Shown piece by piece: positions 42,246-50,452 of a DNA stretch of 64,000 bases. Made by a program: the position numbers and the translations under genes. Source of the DNA: an uncultured Bacillota bacterium (lineage in GTDB: Bacteria > Bacillota_I > Bacilli_A > RFN20 > CAG-288); contig CASGEC010000004.1 of assembly GCA_949300365.1 (NCBI GenBank), forward strand, positions 62,001 through 126,000, read 5' to 3'. The notes below the pieces were generated by a model. The model worked only from the letters and a program-made list of their open reading frames with translations. It had not been told where the DNA came from and did not search any database. Numbering within the stretch: the stretch's first letter is position 1; each line of letters opens with the position of its first letter.

Positions 42246-45143
42246 ATGAATTTCATGAAACGCCTATGGAAGAACAAGAAGACGCGCGTCTGGATGCTGA
42301 CGAGTGCGCCTGTCCTTGTCCTTCTTGTGACGGTGTCCCTGGTGACGACCCAGGTTCCTCTCATCGATGGAACCTTGGATATCGTTTTCGGTGGAGCCCG
42401 TCCCATCACGGCCGGAAACAAGGCCGTCTATGAAAAGCAGTATGAGACGAAGGCGGAAGCCCTCAAGGCCGCAAACGAGTTCAACATCAAGACGGTCGAG
42501 GAGGGGATCACCCTCCTAAAGAACGAGGACAAGACCCTTCCTCTTGCCCAGAATAGCAAGGTGACCGTCTTCGGCAAGAATTCCGTCAATCTTGTCTATG
42601 GGGGTTCGGGATCTTCCGGTGGCAACAACAGCGGCGAGAAGAACACCCTCTACCAGTCTTTGGAATCCGCCGGCTTTGAAGTCAACCCGACGATGAAGTC
42701 CTTCTATGAATCCTCTTCCTCGGGCTCTGGCCGTGCGGGCAATCCGGCGATGGGCTCCATCATCTATGGCTTCTCCACGGGGGAAACGCCGCTCTCTTCC
42801 TACGGATCCACCCAGAGGAATTCCTATAAGAAATATAACGATGCCGCAATTGTCGTCATCTCCCGCATCGGCGGCGAGGGCTTTGATCTTCCCAGGACGA
42901 TGAGGACTGCCGCCACGGGAAACGACAAGGTCGACGGTGCCCGGAATGCTTCTGACCACTATCTCCAGCTTGACCAGAACGAGACGGACATGCTCAAGGA
43001 AGCCTGCGACAACTTCGACAAGGTCGTTGTCGTCCTCAACACGTCCGCTCCCATGGAGCTGGGATTCCTCGACGATCCGGACCACTATGCCTACAACGAA
43101 AAGATCAAGGCCTGCCTGTGGATGGGACTTCCCGGAAACAGCGGTGTCATGGCCTTGGGAAAGGTCCTTGATGGCGAAGTCAATCCCAGTGGCCATACGA
43201 CGGATACCTATGCCCGCGACTTCAAAAAGGCACCTTCCTATCTCAACTTCGGAAACAACAACGTCGCGGATGGAAACGGCTATCTTCTTAGCGAGACCGG
43301 CGATAGCTCGGGTTCCTACTTTGTGGACTACGAGGAAGGAATCTACGTCGGCTACCGCTACTATGAGACCAGGGGCTTTACCGATGGCGAGGCGTGGTAC
43401 AAGGACAATGTCGTCTATCCTTTCGGATACGGCCTAAGCTATACCACCTTCGAATGGAATGTCTCTGCCGTCTCCCTTGCGGAGAATTCGACGCTCTCCT
43501 CCGATTCCGAAATCGAAATCAAGGTTGATGTCACCAATACGGGCGAAGTCGCCGGAAAGGATGTCGTAGAGCTCTACTACACCGCCCCCTATCGCACGGG
43601 CGGAATCGAAAAGAGCCATAAGGTATTGGCTGACTTTGCCAAGACCGAGCTCATCGAACCGAAGCAGACAAAGTCCGTGACCTTGAAGATTTCTGCTTCC
43701 GACATGAAGTCCTACGACGATCAGGACCTTAACGGAAACGGCTTCAAGGGATATGAGCTTGAAAGCGGGGAATATACGCTCTCCGTTTCCCAAAACGCCC
43801 ACGAGAGCCTCAAGGATCTCACCTATACGGTAGCCACCGATATCCGCTATGAGAACGACGAAACGACCGGGACGAAGGTCGAAAACCGTTTCGATGACGT
43901 GACAAGCCATATCGCGACCTATCTCTCAAGAAGCGACTGGGAGGGAACCTGGCCGACGACACCGACAGTTGCGGAGAGGACAGTCGATCTTGCCTTCATC
44001 AATTCCCTCAACTACCGCAACGACGACGAAGGAAAGCCGTGGTATACCGATACGATGCCCACCCAGGCGACCAGTGAAATCGCCCATGAGGACATCGCCG
44101 TTTCCTTCAAGGACCTCAGCGGCCTGGATTATGACGATCCTCTCTGGGATGAGTTCCTCGACCAGATGACCATCGGTCAGCTTTCCGGCCTCATCGGGAC
44201 CGGTGCCTTTGGTACGATCCCGCTTGAGAACCTGGACGTGCCGATGACCTATGCTCCGGATGGCCCTTCCGGATTCACCAACTTCATGTCCACGGGCGGT
44301 CCTGTCTTCGACACGGCCTTCTATGCCGCCGAGTGCGTCCTTGGCGCAAGCTGGAACAGGGAACTGGCCAAGGAATTCGGCAACATGATCGGAAACGAGG
44401 CCCTCATCGGCGACAATACCCTTGCCTACACGGGCTGGAATGCCCCGGCGGTCAACATCCATCGCTCTCCCTTCGGCGGCCGCAACTGGGAATACTATTC
44501 CGAGGACGGCTATCTCTCCGGTGCCATCGGTACCGAAGTCGTCAAGGGCTGCCGCGAGAAGGGTGTCGTCACCTACGTGAAGCACTTTGCCGTCAACGAG
44601 CAGGAGACAAACCGCGATACCAACGGCCTTGTCACCTGGGCCAATGAGCAGAGCATGCGTGAGCTCTACCTGAAACCCTTCGAGATCATCGTCAAGGAAG
44701 GAAAGACCCTCGGCATCATGTCCTCCTTCAACCGCATCGGCACCATCTGGGCCGGCGGAAGCTATGCCCTGCTGACGGAGATCCTCAGGAAGGAGTGGGG
44801 ATTTGAGGGATGTGTCGTCACGGACTACTCCTTGCCTCGCTACATGAACGTCGACCAGCAGATCCGTGCCGGCGGCGATCTTGTCTTCAACCAGGGCGAC
44901 AAGTCTCCTGGCAAGGACTATACGGCGACACAGGTCACGGCCATGCGCAATGCCGCCCACAACATCCTCTATGCCATCGCCAATTCCAATGCCATGAACG
45001 CGGATATCCTCGGCTATCGTCTGCCGATATGGCAGGTCATCCTCTTCGTCGTGGATGGTATCCTCTTAGCTGGCATTCTTTCCTGGGGCGCTGCTGTCAT
45101 CTATCTTGAATTCAAGAGGAAACCCGTCGAGACGATCGACTGA
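42246..45143 (+). CDS. second surface GH3 glycosidase, anchored at both ends
   Basis: 965 residues. An N-terminal basic-hydrophobic segment (residues 16-36) acts as an uncleaved anchor, and a second helix (WQVILFVVDGILLAGILSW) with KRKP closes the protein, so both ends are in the membrane with the enzyme outside. The same permuted GH3 order as the first enzyme: EEGITLLKNEDKTLPL, then fibronectin-like (NTGEVAGKDVVELYY), then the barrel with YVKHFAVNEQE and nucleophile Asp860 in GCVVTDYSLPRYM. It lacks the Ig and coiled-coil extension. AAGGGG precedes the ATG. Confidence 0.93.
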   Translation: MNFMKRLWKNKKTRVWMLTSAPVLVLLVTVSLVTTQVPLIDGTLDIVFGGARPITAGNKAVYEKQYETKAEALKAANEFNIKTVEEGITLLKNEDKTLPLAQNSKVTVFGKNSVNLVYGGSGSSGGNNSGEKNTLYQSLESAGFEVNPTMKSFYESSSSGSGRAGNPAMGSIIYGFSTGETPLSSYGSTQRNSYKKYNDAAIVVISRIGGEGFDLPRTMRTAATGNDKVDGARNASDHYLQLDQNETDMLKEACDNFDKVVVVLNTSAPMELGFLDDPDHYAYNEKIKACLWMGLPGNSGVMALGKVLDGEVNPSGHTTDTYARDFKKAPSYLNFGNNNVADGNGYLLSETGDSSGSYFVDYEEGIYVGYRYYETRGFTDGEAWYKDNVVYPFGYGLSYTTFEWNVSAVSLAENSTLSSDSEIEIKVDVTNTGEVAGKDVVELYYTAPYRTGGIEKSHKVLADFAKTELIEPKQTKSVTLKISASDMKSYDDQDLNGNGFKGYELESGEYTLSVSQNAHESLKDLTYTVATDIRYENDETTGTKVENRFDDVTSHIATYLSRSDWEGTWPTTPTVAERTVDLAFINSLNYRNDDEGKPWYTDTMPTQATSEIAHEDIAVSFKDLSGLDYDDPLWDEFLDQMTIGQLSGLIGTGAFGTIPLENLDVPMTYAPDGPSGFTNFMSTGGPVFDTAFYAAECVLGASWNRELAKEFGNMIGNEALIGDNTLAYTGWNAPAVNIHRSPFGGRNWEYYSEDGYLSGAIGTEVVKGCREKGVVTYVKHFAVNEQETNRDTNGLVTWANEQSMRELYLKPFEIIVKEGKTLGIMSSFNRIGTIWAGGSYALLTEILRKEWGFEGCVVTDYSLPRYMNVDQQIRAGGDLVFNQGDKSPGKDYTATQVTAMRNAAHNILYAIANSNAMNADILGYRLPIWQVILFVVDGILLAGILSWGAAVIYLEFKRKPVETID

Positions 45144-45152
45144 TCCGATTGG

Positions 45153-45184
45153 AAGGGCGCTTGGGATGTCCCGGCGCCCTTTTC
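45153..45184 (+). terminator. terminator of the GH3 locus
   Basis: AAGGGCGC (45153-45160) pairs with GCGCCCTT (45174-45181); a nested GGGA/TCCC stem lies inside, and TTTT follows. Confidence 0.85.
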
Positions 45185-45235
45185 CTTTGTCCGAAGATCG
45201 TCCTATCGCGACCCGGAAAGGAAGAGAAGGGAACG

Positions 45236-45412
45236 TCAATCGATGCGGATGGAATCCTTTTCCGTCGGGTCGAAGGCTTCCGGGAAGAGCCTCGCCTCTG
45301 CTTTCGCCAAGTCGTAGTTTTCCGGGAGGGACTTGGGCGAGTAGGACGTGATCTTCCGGAAGACCCGATTGAAGTTGCGGATGGAGGAGAAACCGCAGCG
45401 GGAGGCGTGCCG
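45236..45412 (-). pseudogene. C-terminal remnant of an AraC-family regulator
   Basis: About 58 codons of the second helix-turn-helix of an AraC/XylS protein: CGFSSIRNFNRVFRKITSYSP followed by KSLPENYDL and the normal stop. The whole N-terminal part is gone. Read upstream, the AraC match stops near 45,412, where a phage-terminase-like sequence begins on the other strand. The position next to the GH3 genes fits a lost sugar-responsive regulator, but that is inference. Not expected to be functional. Confidence 0.75.
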
Positions 45413-45710
45413 ACGGCGATCGACAACACGGGCGTCGAGACGGAGAGGATAAGGCAGGGCGTCCACACGCTTTCCAAGTCGATGAGGCGGCTTGCGTCCG
45501 ACATCCGAAACCACGTCCTCGACTACGACAACAATCCAATCATCAAGGGAGTGCTTTGCCAATACCCAAGCCAAGGCAGACGTGAACGGGGACATCCAGC
45601 CCTCCAAGCTCAACTCGAGGCTCAAGAGGATAGACGGTAAGGGGGCCATGATCATCGCCTACGCGGCCCTGCAAAGGTACAAGCCGGAATACGAGGCGAT
45701 GGCGAAATAA
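45413..45710 (+). pseudogene. frameshifted C-terminal remnant of a phage terminase large subunit
   Basis: In one frame: IRQGVHTLSKSMRRLASDIR then YDNNPIIK; in the next: ECFANTQAKADVNGDIQPSK then RIDGKGAMIIAYAALQRYKP and a stop at 45710. Together they match the end of the terminase nuclease domain, where phage proteins read RQG..TLS.PM, NP.LKWC..N, D.NGNI.P.K and RIDG..ALIIA. One extra G in the run 45547-45549 breaks the frame (AAGGGAGTGC for AAGGAGTGC). The N-terminal ATPase is missing. This is a trace of an old prophage. Confidence 0.72.
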
Positions 45711-45760
45711 CGAAAAAACGATCCTGCCGGAAACCTGTCAAGAGTCTTTTCGAGTTTTTC

Positions 45761-45838
45761 TATAAAAGCATGTGTTGCGCGTAGTTTTCCACATGCTTTA
45801 TAGGTGTGTACTACGTACACACCTATAAAGCTGTGGAA
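45761..45838. repeat. three-armed inverted repeat, possible operator or RNA switch
   Basis: Arm B (45787-45810) and arm C (45816-45838) form a perfect 16-bp stem (GCTTTATAGGTGTGTA with TACACACCTATAAAGC, loop CTACG), extended by TTCCAC/GTGGAA beyond a small internal loop, 22 bp in all. Arm A (45761-45774, TATAAAAGCATGTG) can pair with the start of arm B (CACATGCTTTATA) over 13 bp with one bulge. A-B and B-C pairing exclude each other. It lies 58 bases before the DUF4258-like gene. No IS ends or duplication are evident. Confidence 0.8.
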
Positions 45839-45895
45839 GAAACAGGGGTTATATTGGTTATGGGCAATCGAAAGAAAGCCGGAAAGGAGCACGAG

Positions 45896-46213
45896 ATGAA
45901 AAGAAAGATCATCCCGAAGAAGCCGTATAATACAAGCGGCTACTATGTCACGGGTCATGCCGTGAAGAGGATGAATGAGAGGAGCGTGTCGATGGGTGAG
46001 CTTGGCTACAATCTGCGGCACAAGCCTAGATTCAAGACATCAGTGACGATGGACTATGGCAACGAGCCTTCCTATGGGAGATTCAGCTGGAACAGGATAT
46101 TCGCCGCCATAAATCCGTTCCGCAAGAGGGTCATAACTGTTTACCCTTATGGAGAAAGGACGCTGAAGAAAGCGAAAAGAAAGGAGATGCGCAAGCATGA
46201 TAAAAGCAAGTGA
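45896..46213 (+). CDS. DUF4258-like basic protein, possible toxin-type partner
   Basis: 105 residues from ATG 45896, chosen for AAAGGAG 6 bases upstream. The segment YYVTGHAVKRMNERSVSMGE resembles the HAxxRMxxRgIs start of DUF4258 proteins, a group with RNase-toxin-like folds, and RKRVITVYPY matches their late strand. The protein is strongly basic, ending KKAKRKEMRKHDKSK. It overlaps the next gene by 17 bases. It may be one half of a toxin-antitoxin-like pair or a phage accessory gene; the family match is moderate. Confidence 0.65.
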   Translation: MKRKIIPKKPYNTSGYYVTGHAVKRMNERSVSMGELGYNLRHKPRFKTSVTMDYGNEPSYGRFSWNRIFAAINPFRKRVITVYPYGERTLKKAKRKEMRKHDKSK

Positions 46214-46460
46214 CTTCCTTGTCGGTTTCATCAAGGAGCATTATTCGAAGGACGAGCTTTCCAAATTCATGCCTTTGACGGAAGATTCCTTGTACGACTT
46301 GGAAGACGATATCGCCCACAGATTCGAATATTTCCTGGTAAATAAACAGGAGAATGGCGAGCAAATCGACACGAAGCTTCTCGACGATGCCACAATGGCC
46401 GGAGATGAGCTGAGAGACAATGACATTGATCTGGAAGACCTAAGCAACCGGCTCAAATAG
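46197..46460 (+). CDS. small acidic protein, partner of the DUF4258-like gene
   Basis: 87-residue acidic, helical protein (MIKASDFLVGFIKEHYSKDE ... LEDLSNRLK), no known family. Its ATG lies inside the end of the preceding gene (17-base overlap in a different frame), with AAAGGAGATG just upstream, so the two are coupled. The acidic character beside a basic partner is what an antidote or inhibitor would show, but this is inference. A terminator follows. Confidence 0.65.
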   Translation: MIKASDFLVGFIKEHYSKDELSKFMPLTEDSLYDLEDDIAHRFEYFLVNKQENGEQIDTKLLDDATMAGDELRDNDIDLEDLSNRLK

Positions 46461-46477
46461 GCAACGCTGAAGCAGAG

Positions 46478-46505
46478 AGGACTCCCTATTGAGTCCTTTT
46501 CTTTT
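46478..46505 (+). terminator. terminator of the DUF4258-like pair
   Basis: AGGACTC (46478-46484) pairs with GAGTCCT (46491-46497), loop CCTATT, then TTTCTTTT. Confidence 0.85.
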
Positions 46506-46537
46506 ACCACGTTTTTGGAGAAAGGAGCGGTTATGAC

Positions 46538-46678
46538 GTGGTTTTCAAGAGAAAGAAGAAGAGATTGCAGAATTTCGATGCCATCGGCCTGGTCAAAACC
46601 ATCGTCGTCGCCGTCTTCTCCACCCTTGGTACCCTCATCACCACGGTCATCGCCAGGAGGGAGCTGAAAGGAGTCTAA
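46538..46678 (+). CDS. 46-residue membrane peptide, possibly phage-derived
   Basis: GTG start at 46538 with AAAGGAG about 10 bases upstream. The peptide is a strongly basic N-terminus (FKRKKKRLQNFDAIG) followed by one membrane helix (LVKTIVVAVFSTLGTLITTV) and ARRELKGV. Such a shape fits small phage membrane proteins or type I toxins; no family is recognised. An ATG 5 bases earlier opens a different, implausible frame. It sits between the terminase remnant module and the broken reductase gene. Confidence 0.5.
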   Translation: MVFKRKKKRLQNFDAIGLVKTIVVAVFSTLGTLITTVIARRELKGV

Positions 46679-46819
46679 AATCAGCGGGCGAAAGCCACGT
46701 ATGGCGCAGCGGCTTTTGGAACCCTTTACGGAATTCCTCTTCCTACGGCCGGGCTTCGGCCACTCTTTCCGTCACTATCTTGAATCCAGTACACCCGTCC
46801 AAGGGGGACGAATGCGATC

Positions 46820-47655
46820 CTATTTCCAGAGCAGGGGAATCTGACGGACGTATTTTTCCTCGATCTCGTCGGTGGGGTTGTAGAAGCGCATCGTGCCGTC
46901 GAGTTTCTGTATGGCTTCCATCTCGGCATCCGAGAGGCGGAAGTCGAAGACGTCCAGATTGGCCTTCTGGTGTTCGGCATTGTCCGATCCCGGGATGGGA
47001 AGAAACCCCATCTGGACATGCCAGCGGAGGACGACTTGGGCGACGCTTTTTCGATGGTGCGCGGCGATTTCCGAAAGGATTTCCTCCTGCAGGAGAACCC
47101 CACCCTTGCCGAGGGGATAGTAGCACATCATGACGGTCTTAAATTCCTTGAGGCGGTCACGGACTTCCCTTTGGGTGCAGTAGGGGTGTCCTTCCATCTG
47201 GATGACGTGCGGCTTTGTCTTGAAATGGGTGAGGATGTCCTCGAGTTTCCTTCCGAAGAAGTTGGAGAGGCCGATCGAACGGACGAGGCCTTTTTCATAG
47301 GCCTTCTCCAGCTTTTCGTATCCGGAAAGATAGTTTCGGAGGGATGATGGAGAAGAAGGCAGTCAAGATAGTCGACACCAAGCCTCTTGAGCGTCCTTTC
47401 GACAGAGTCCTCGTCCTCGTAGTAGGTCGGCCAGATCTTGGAGACGAGGAAGATGTCTTTCCTGGGGATATCACACTTTCTCAGGACCGACCGGATCGTC
47501 CTTTCGTTGAGGTAGATATTGGCCGTGTCGATAAGGCGGAAGCCATTGTCGAGTGCCGAAAGGAGAGGCTTTCTTGTCTTCCACGGCCAAAGATGGCAGG
47601 AACCATAGCCGATCTTCGGGATGGGGACATTGTTGGGGAGGCGGAATACTTCCAT
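46820..47655 (-). pseudogene. aldo/keto reductase with a one-base frameshift
   Basis: NADPH-dependent reductase family, full length in two frames. The first frame from ATG 47655 (GGAG 7 bases before) gives MEVFRLPNNVPIPKIGYGSC, FRLIDTANIY (catalytic Asp and Tyr), DIFLVSKIWP (Lys) and LLLHHPS (His). The second frame continues GYEKLEKAYEKGLVRSIGLS, IQMEGHPYCTQREV and PIPGSDNAEHQKANLDVFDF to a stop at 46820. The break is at the A run (T run 47332-47334 on the given strand); restoring one base gives an unbroken HHPSENYLSGYEKL. Either a recent pseudogene or an assembly error. TATAAT (47677-47682) stands 21 bases upstream. Confidence 0.82.
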
Positions 47656-47731
47656 GGTCTTTCTCCTTTTTCTTCCATTATAGAGGAGGAAAAGGAGGGA
47701 TTCCTCTCTTTTTGGAAGGGAGGAATAAAGG

Positions 47732-48445
47732 CTAATTCTTTTCTTCCTTGGGATGGAAGAAGGAGAGAAGAAAGACGAAAAGGAGGATGACAAGGGGAAT
47801 GAGGATCATCAAACGGATAGCAAGCTCGCTTCCTTCCCCGATTTGGACATAGGTGAAGTAGAAGGCGATGACGCCAAGGACGAAGAAAAGAAGGACCAGG
47901 ACATGTTCCAGTAGGTGGATGGCGTCATCCACATCCTTTTCATGGACAAGGCCGAAGACGTCCTTGGCGATGTTGCTCATGAGGTTTGTCATCATCGTCG
48001 TGGCATAGCTTTCCCCGTTGACCTTGCGGAAGGTGGTGTATTGGAAGCTGGCAAAAAGGGCGAAGAAGATATCCGCGACGACATCGATCCCTTCGGCCTC
48101 GCCTTTCGTGTTTCCGACGGGAAGGAAAAGAAGGGGAAGAAGGAAGAGGATCTCAAAGCCGAGGATGATGCTTTCCCTGGGAAGGTTCTTCCTCCTGAGA
48201 AGGAAACGGACGAATTCCGCTAGGAAGCAGCCGACAAGGAAAAGAGCGATGACCAGAAGGCGATAAAGGCCCTGGATGTTGTTTCCGTCGATGAGGTCGG
48301 TAAAGAGGGTGATCAGGTTTCCTGTCTGCATGCCGGCAAAGATGCCATGGACCCTTAGAGAGTAGATTTCGACAAAGCCGCCGATGAAGGTCAGCATCAG
48401 GGCCATCAGAAGCTCGATATTCAGGTTCGAGAGAAGTTTTCTCAT
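47732..48445 (-). CDS. YoaK/DUF1275-family membrane protein
   Basis: 237 residues from ATG 48445, six predicted membrane segments. The family opening is MALMLTFIGGFVEIYSLRVH followed by GIFAGMQTGNLITLFTDL; later YTTFRKVNGESYATTMMTNL is the second conserved block. Family members are uncharacterised membrane proteins of bacteria and plants. There is no ribosome binding site, and a -10 box lies 10 bases before the ATG. A longer N-terminal extension in frame has no start support. Divergent from pepF. Confidence 0.85.
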   Translation of the reverse strand: MRKLLSNLNIELLMALMLTFIGGFVEIYSLRVHGIFAGMQTGNLITLFTDLIDGNNIQGLYRLLVIALFLVGCFLAEFVRFLLRRKNLPRESIILGFEILFLLPLLFLPVGNTKGEAEGIDVVADIFFALFASFQYTTFRKVNGESYATTMMTNLMSNIAKDVFGLVHEKDVDDAIHLLEHVLVLLFFVLGVIAFYFTYVQIGEGSELAIRLMILIPLVILLFVFLLSFFHPKEEKN

Positions 48446-48455
48446 ACGGCCATAG

Positions 48456-48461
48456 AGTATA
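48456..48461 (-). promoter_or_regulatory. -10 box of a probable leaderless promoter (YoaK-type gene)
   Basis: Read leftward: TATACT, then exactly 10 bases (CTATGGCCGT) to ATG 48445. The -35 match is poor (TCGATT at a 17-base spacing). No Shine-Dalgarno sequence. Confidence 0.5.
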
Positions 48462-48525
48462 GTGACCCTCTTTCCCAAAATCGAGACAATCCTGTTGGAG
48501 AGGGGAATTCTTTTCCTCTTTGTGA

Positions 48526-48531
48526 TATGAT
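48526..48531 (+). promoter_or_regulatory. extended -10 promoter of pepF
   Basis: TGATATGAT: TATGAT (48526-48531) with TGn in front; no good -35 box. GGGAGGAT follows before ATG 48558. Confidence 0.5.
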
Positions 48532-48557
48532 ACGGGAACCTACAGGGAGGATATTGC

Positions 48558-50327
48558 ATGAACTACGATTGGGATCTGACGTCGCTTTACAAGAGCGAAG
48601 AAGACTATCAGAAGGATTTGAATGCCTTCAAGGAGATGATTCCGCTTTTTGCCACGTTCAAGGGACACCTTGGCGAGGACGAGAAGCTGAAGGAATACTT
48701 CGATCTCAATATCCGCTTGGAGCTTCTTGTCAACAGGCTCTATGCCTATGCGGCAAGCAAGGCCGACTTGGATAGGCGCGTCGTCGAAAGCGTCAGCCGG
48801 GAAAACGAACTGAGGAACCTTCTTCGTCAGCTCGGCTCCGTTTCGGCCTATGCCGATCCGGAGATGCTCGGTCTTGGAAAGGAGCACATGGAAAGCTTCT
48901 TCAGGAAGTATCCGAACTATTCCCAGTTCGACTTTTCCATCCGCAAGCTCTTCGACAGCCAGAGCCATGTCCTTTCCTATGACAAGGAGAAGCTTCTTGC
49001 CGACTTCTCTGCCTTCTCCTCCGTCGGATCCAGCCTCTATTCCACGCTTTCCGTTTCCGACTATAGCCCCAAGACCATCACGCTCAAGGACGGAAGGGAA
49101 GTCACGGTCTCGACGGCCAATTGGACTAGCCTTGTTGCCGATAGCAAGGACCCCGAGGACCGCAAGGCGATCTTCGAGGCGCTCTATCAGTATTTCGACA
49201 AGCACAAGAACACCTATGCCGATATCTATTCCTTCTCCCTCCAGGAGCAGTTGGGAACGATGAAGGCCAGGGGCTATTCCTCGATCCTGGAGGAGCATCT
49301 TGAGGGCAACAAGATCCCCAAGGAAGTCTTCCTCAACTTGGTCGAGGTTGCCCATGAAGGGGCCCCGATCCTCCATGAGTACTATGAGCTGAGAAGAAAG
49401 GCCCTGGGTCTTGATAAGCATCGCTCCTATGACCGCTTCCTCGAGCTTGCCAAAAGCGAGACGACCTTGACCTATGAAGAGGCAAGGAAGCTCTTCTTTG
49501 CCTCCATCGAGAAGTTCCCCGAGGACTTCCAGGAGAAGGCCCACAAGGTCTCTGCCGAGGGCATGGTCGATGTCCTTCCCAAGGACGGAAAGAGAACCGG
49601 TGCCTATTCCAGGGGTGGCGGCGGGCTGGAGCCAATGATCCTTCTTAACTTCCAGGGAAAACTTGACGATGCCTTCACCCTCGCCCATGAGTCCGGACAC
49701 TCCATCCACACCCTCTATAGCCAGGAAGGCCAGCCCTTGATGAAGCAGGACTACACCATCTTCGTCGCCGAGATCGCCTCGACCTTCAATGAGCATAACC
49801 TTCTGGATTACCTCCTCTCTTCCGGAAAGCTGACCAAGGAAGATCGGATTGCCTTGCTTCAGAAGTCCATCGACGATATCTGCTCCACCTTCTATCGCCA
49901 GACGCTCTTCGGGGAATACGAATACCTGGCAAGCCTCAAGGCCGAAAAGGGCGAGCCCATCGACTACAAGGTCCTTTCCGACATCATGGTCGATCTCTAC
50001 AGCCTCTACTACGGTATCGATATCCGCGAGGAAGTCTATAAACCCCTTGTCTGGTGCTATATTCCCCATCTCTTCTACACGCCCTTCTATGTCTATCAGT
50101 ATGCGACAAGCTTCTCCGCATCCCTGGAACTCTATCGCCGCGTCAAGGAAGGCGGAAAGGATGCCTTCGACAAGTATGTCTCCCTTCTGAAGATGGGTGG
50201 CAGCGACTATCCGATCGAGGAAGTCAAGAAGGCCGGTGTCGACTTGACCTCCAAGGAACCCTTCCGCGCCGTCGTCAAGCGGATGGAATTCCTCGTCGGA
50301 GAGCTGAGGAAGGCGCTTGCGGAATAG
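48558..50327 (+). CDS. pepF: oligoendopeptidase F
   Basis: Cytoplasmic M3B zinc peptidase (589 residues) that cuts oligopeptides. The active site is LAHESGHSIHTLYS with His377, Glu378 and His381; the third zinc ligand Glu lies in FVAEIASTFNEHNLL. The N-terminal helical domain starts WDLTSLYKSEEDYQKDL, as in PepF. Length about usual (600). GGGAGG precedes the ATG. A terminator follows directly. Confidence 0.97.
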   Translation: MNYDWDLTSLYKSEEDYQKDLNAFKEMIPLFATFKGHLGEDEKLKEYFDLNIRLELLVNRLYAYAASKADLDRRVVESVSRENELRNLLRQLGSVSAYADPEMLGLGKEHMESFFRKYPNYSQFDFSIRKLFDSQSHVLSYDKEKLLADFSAFSSVGSSLYSTLSVSDYSPKTITLKDGREVTVSTANWTSLVADSKDPEDRKAIFEALYQYFDKHKNTYADIYSFSLQEQLGTMKARGYSSILEEHLEGNKIPKEVFLNLVEVAHEGAPILHEYYELRRKALGLDKHRSYDRFLELAKSETTLTYEEARKLFFASIEKFPEDFQEKAHKVSAEGMVDVLPKDGKRTGAYSRGGGGLEPMILLNFQGKLDDAFTLAHESGHSIHTLYSQEGQPLMKQDYTIFVAEIASTFNEHNLLDYLLSSGKLTKEDRIALLQKSIDDICSTFYRQTLFGEYEYLASLKAEKGEPIDYKVLSDIMVDLYSLYYGIDIREEVYKPLVWCYIPHLFYTPFYVYQYATSFSASLELYRRVKEGGKDAFDKYVSLLKMGGSDYPIEEVKKAGVDLTSKEPFRAVVKRMEFLVGELRKALAE

Positions 50328-50346
50328 CTTTCCCAAGAACCATACG

Positions 50347-50376
50347 GCCGTCTGGAGTCTCTCTGGACGGCTTTTT
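50347..50376 (+). terminator. terminator of pepF
   Basis: An 11-bp stem with two G-T pairs (50347-50357 with 50361-50371), loop TCT, then TTTTT. Confidence 0.88.
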
Positions 50377-50452
50377 GAATGTGCGGATCCTTCCGCTACT
50401 TTCCTGTCAAAACCGTCTTTGCTACAATAGAGCCCGATTGGAGGAACAGCGA

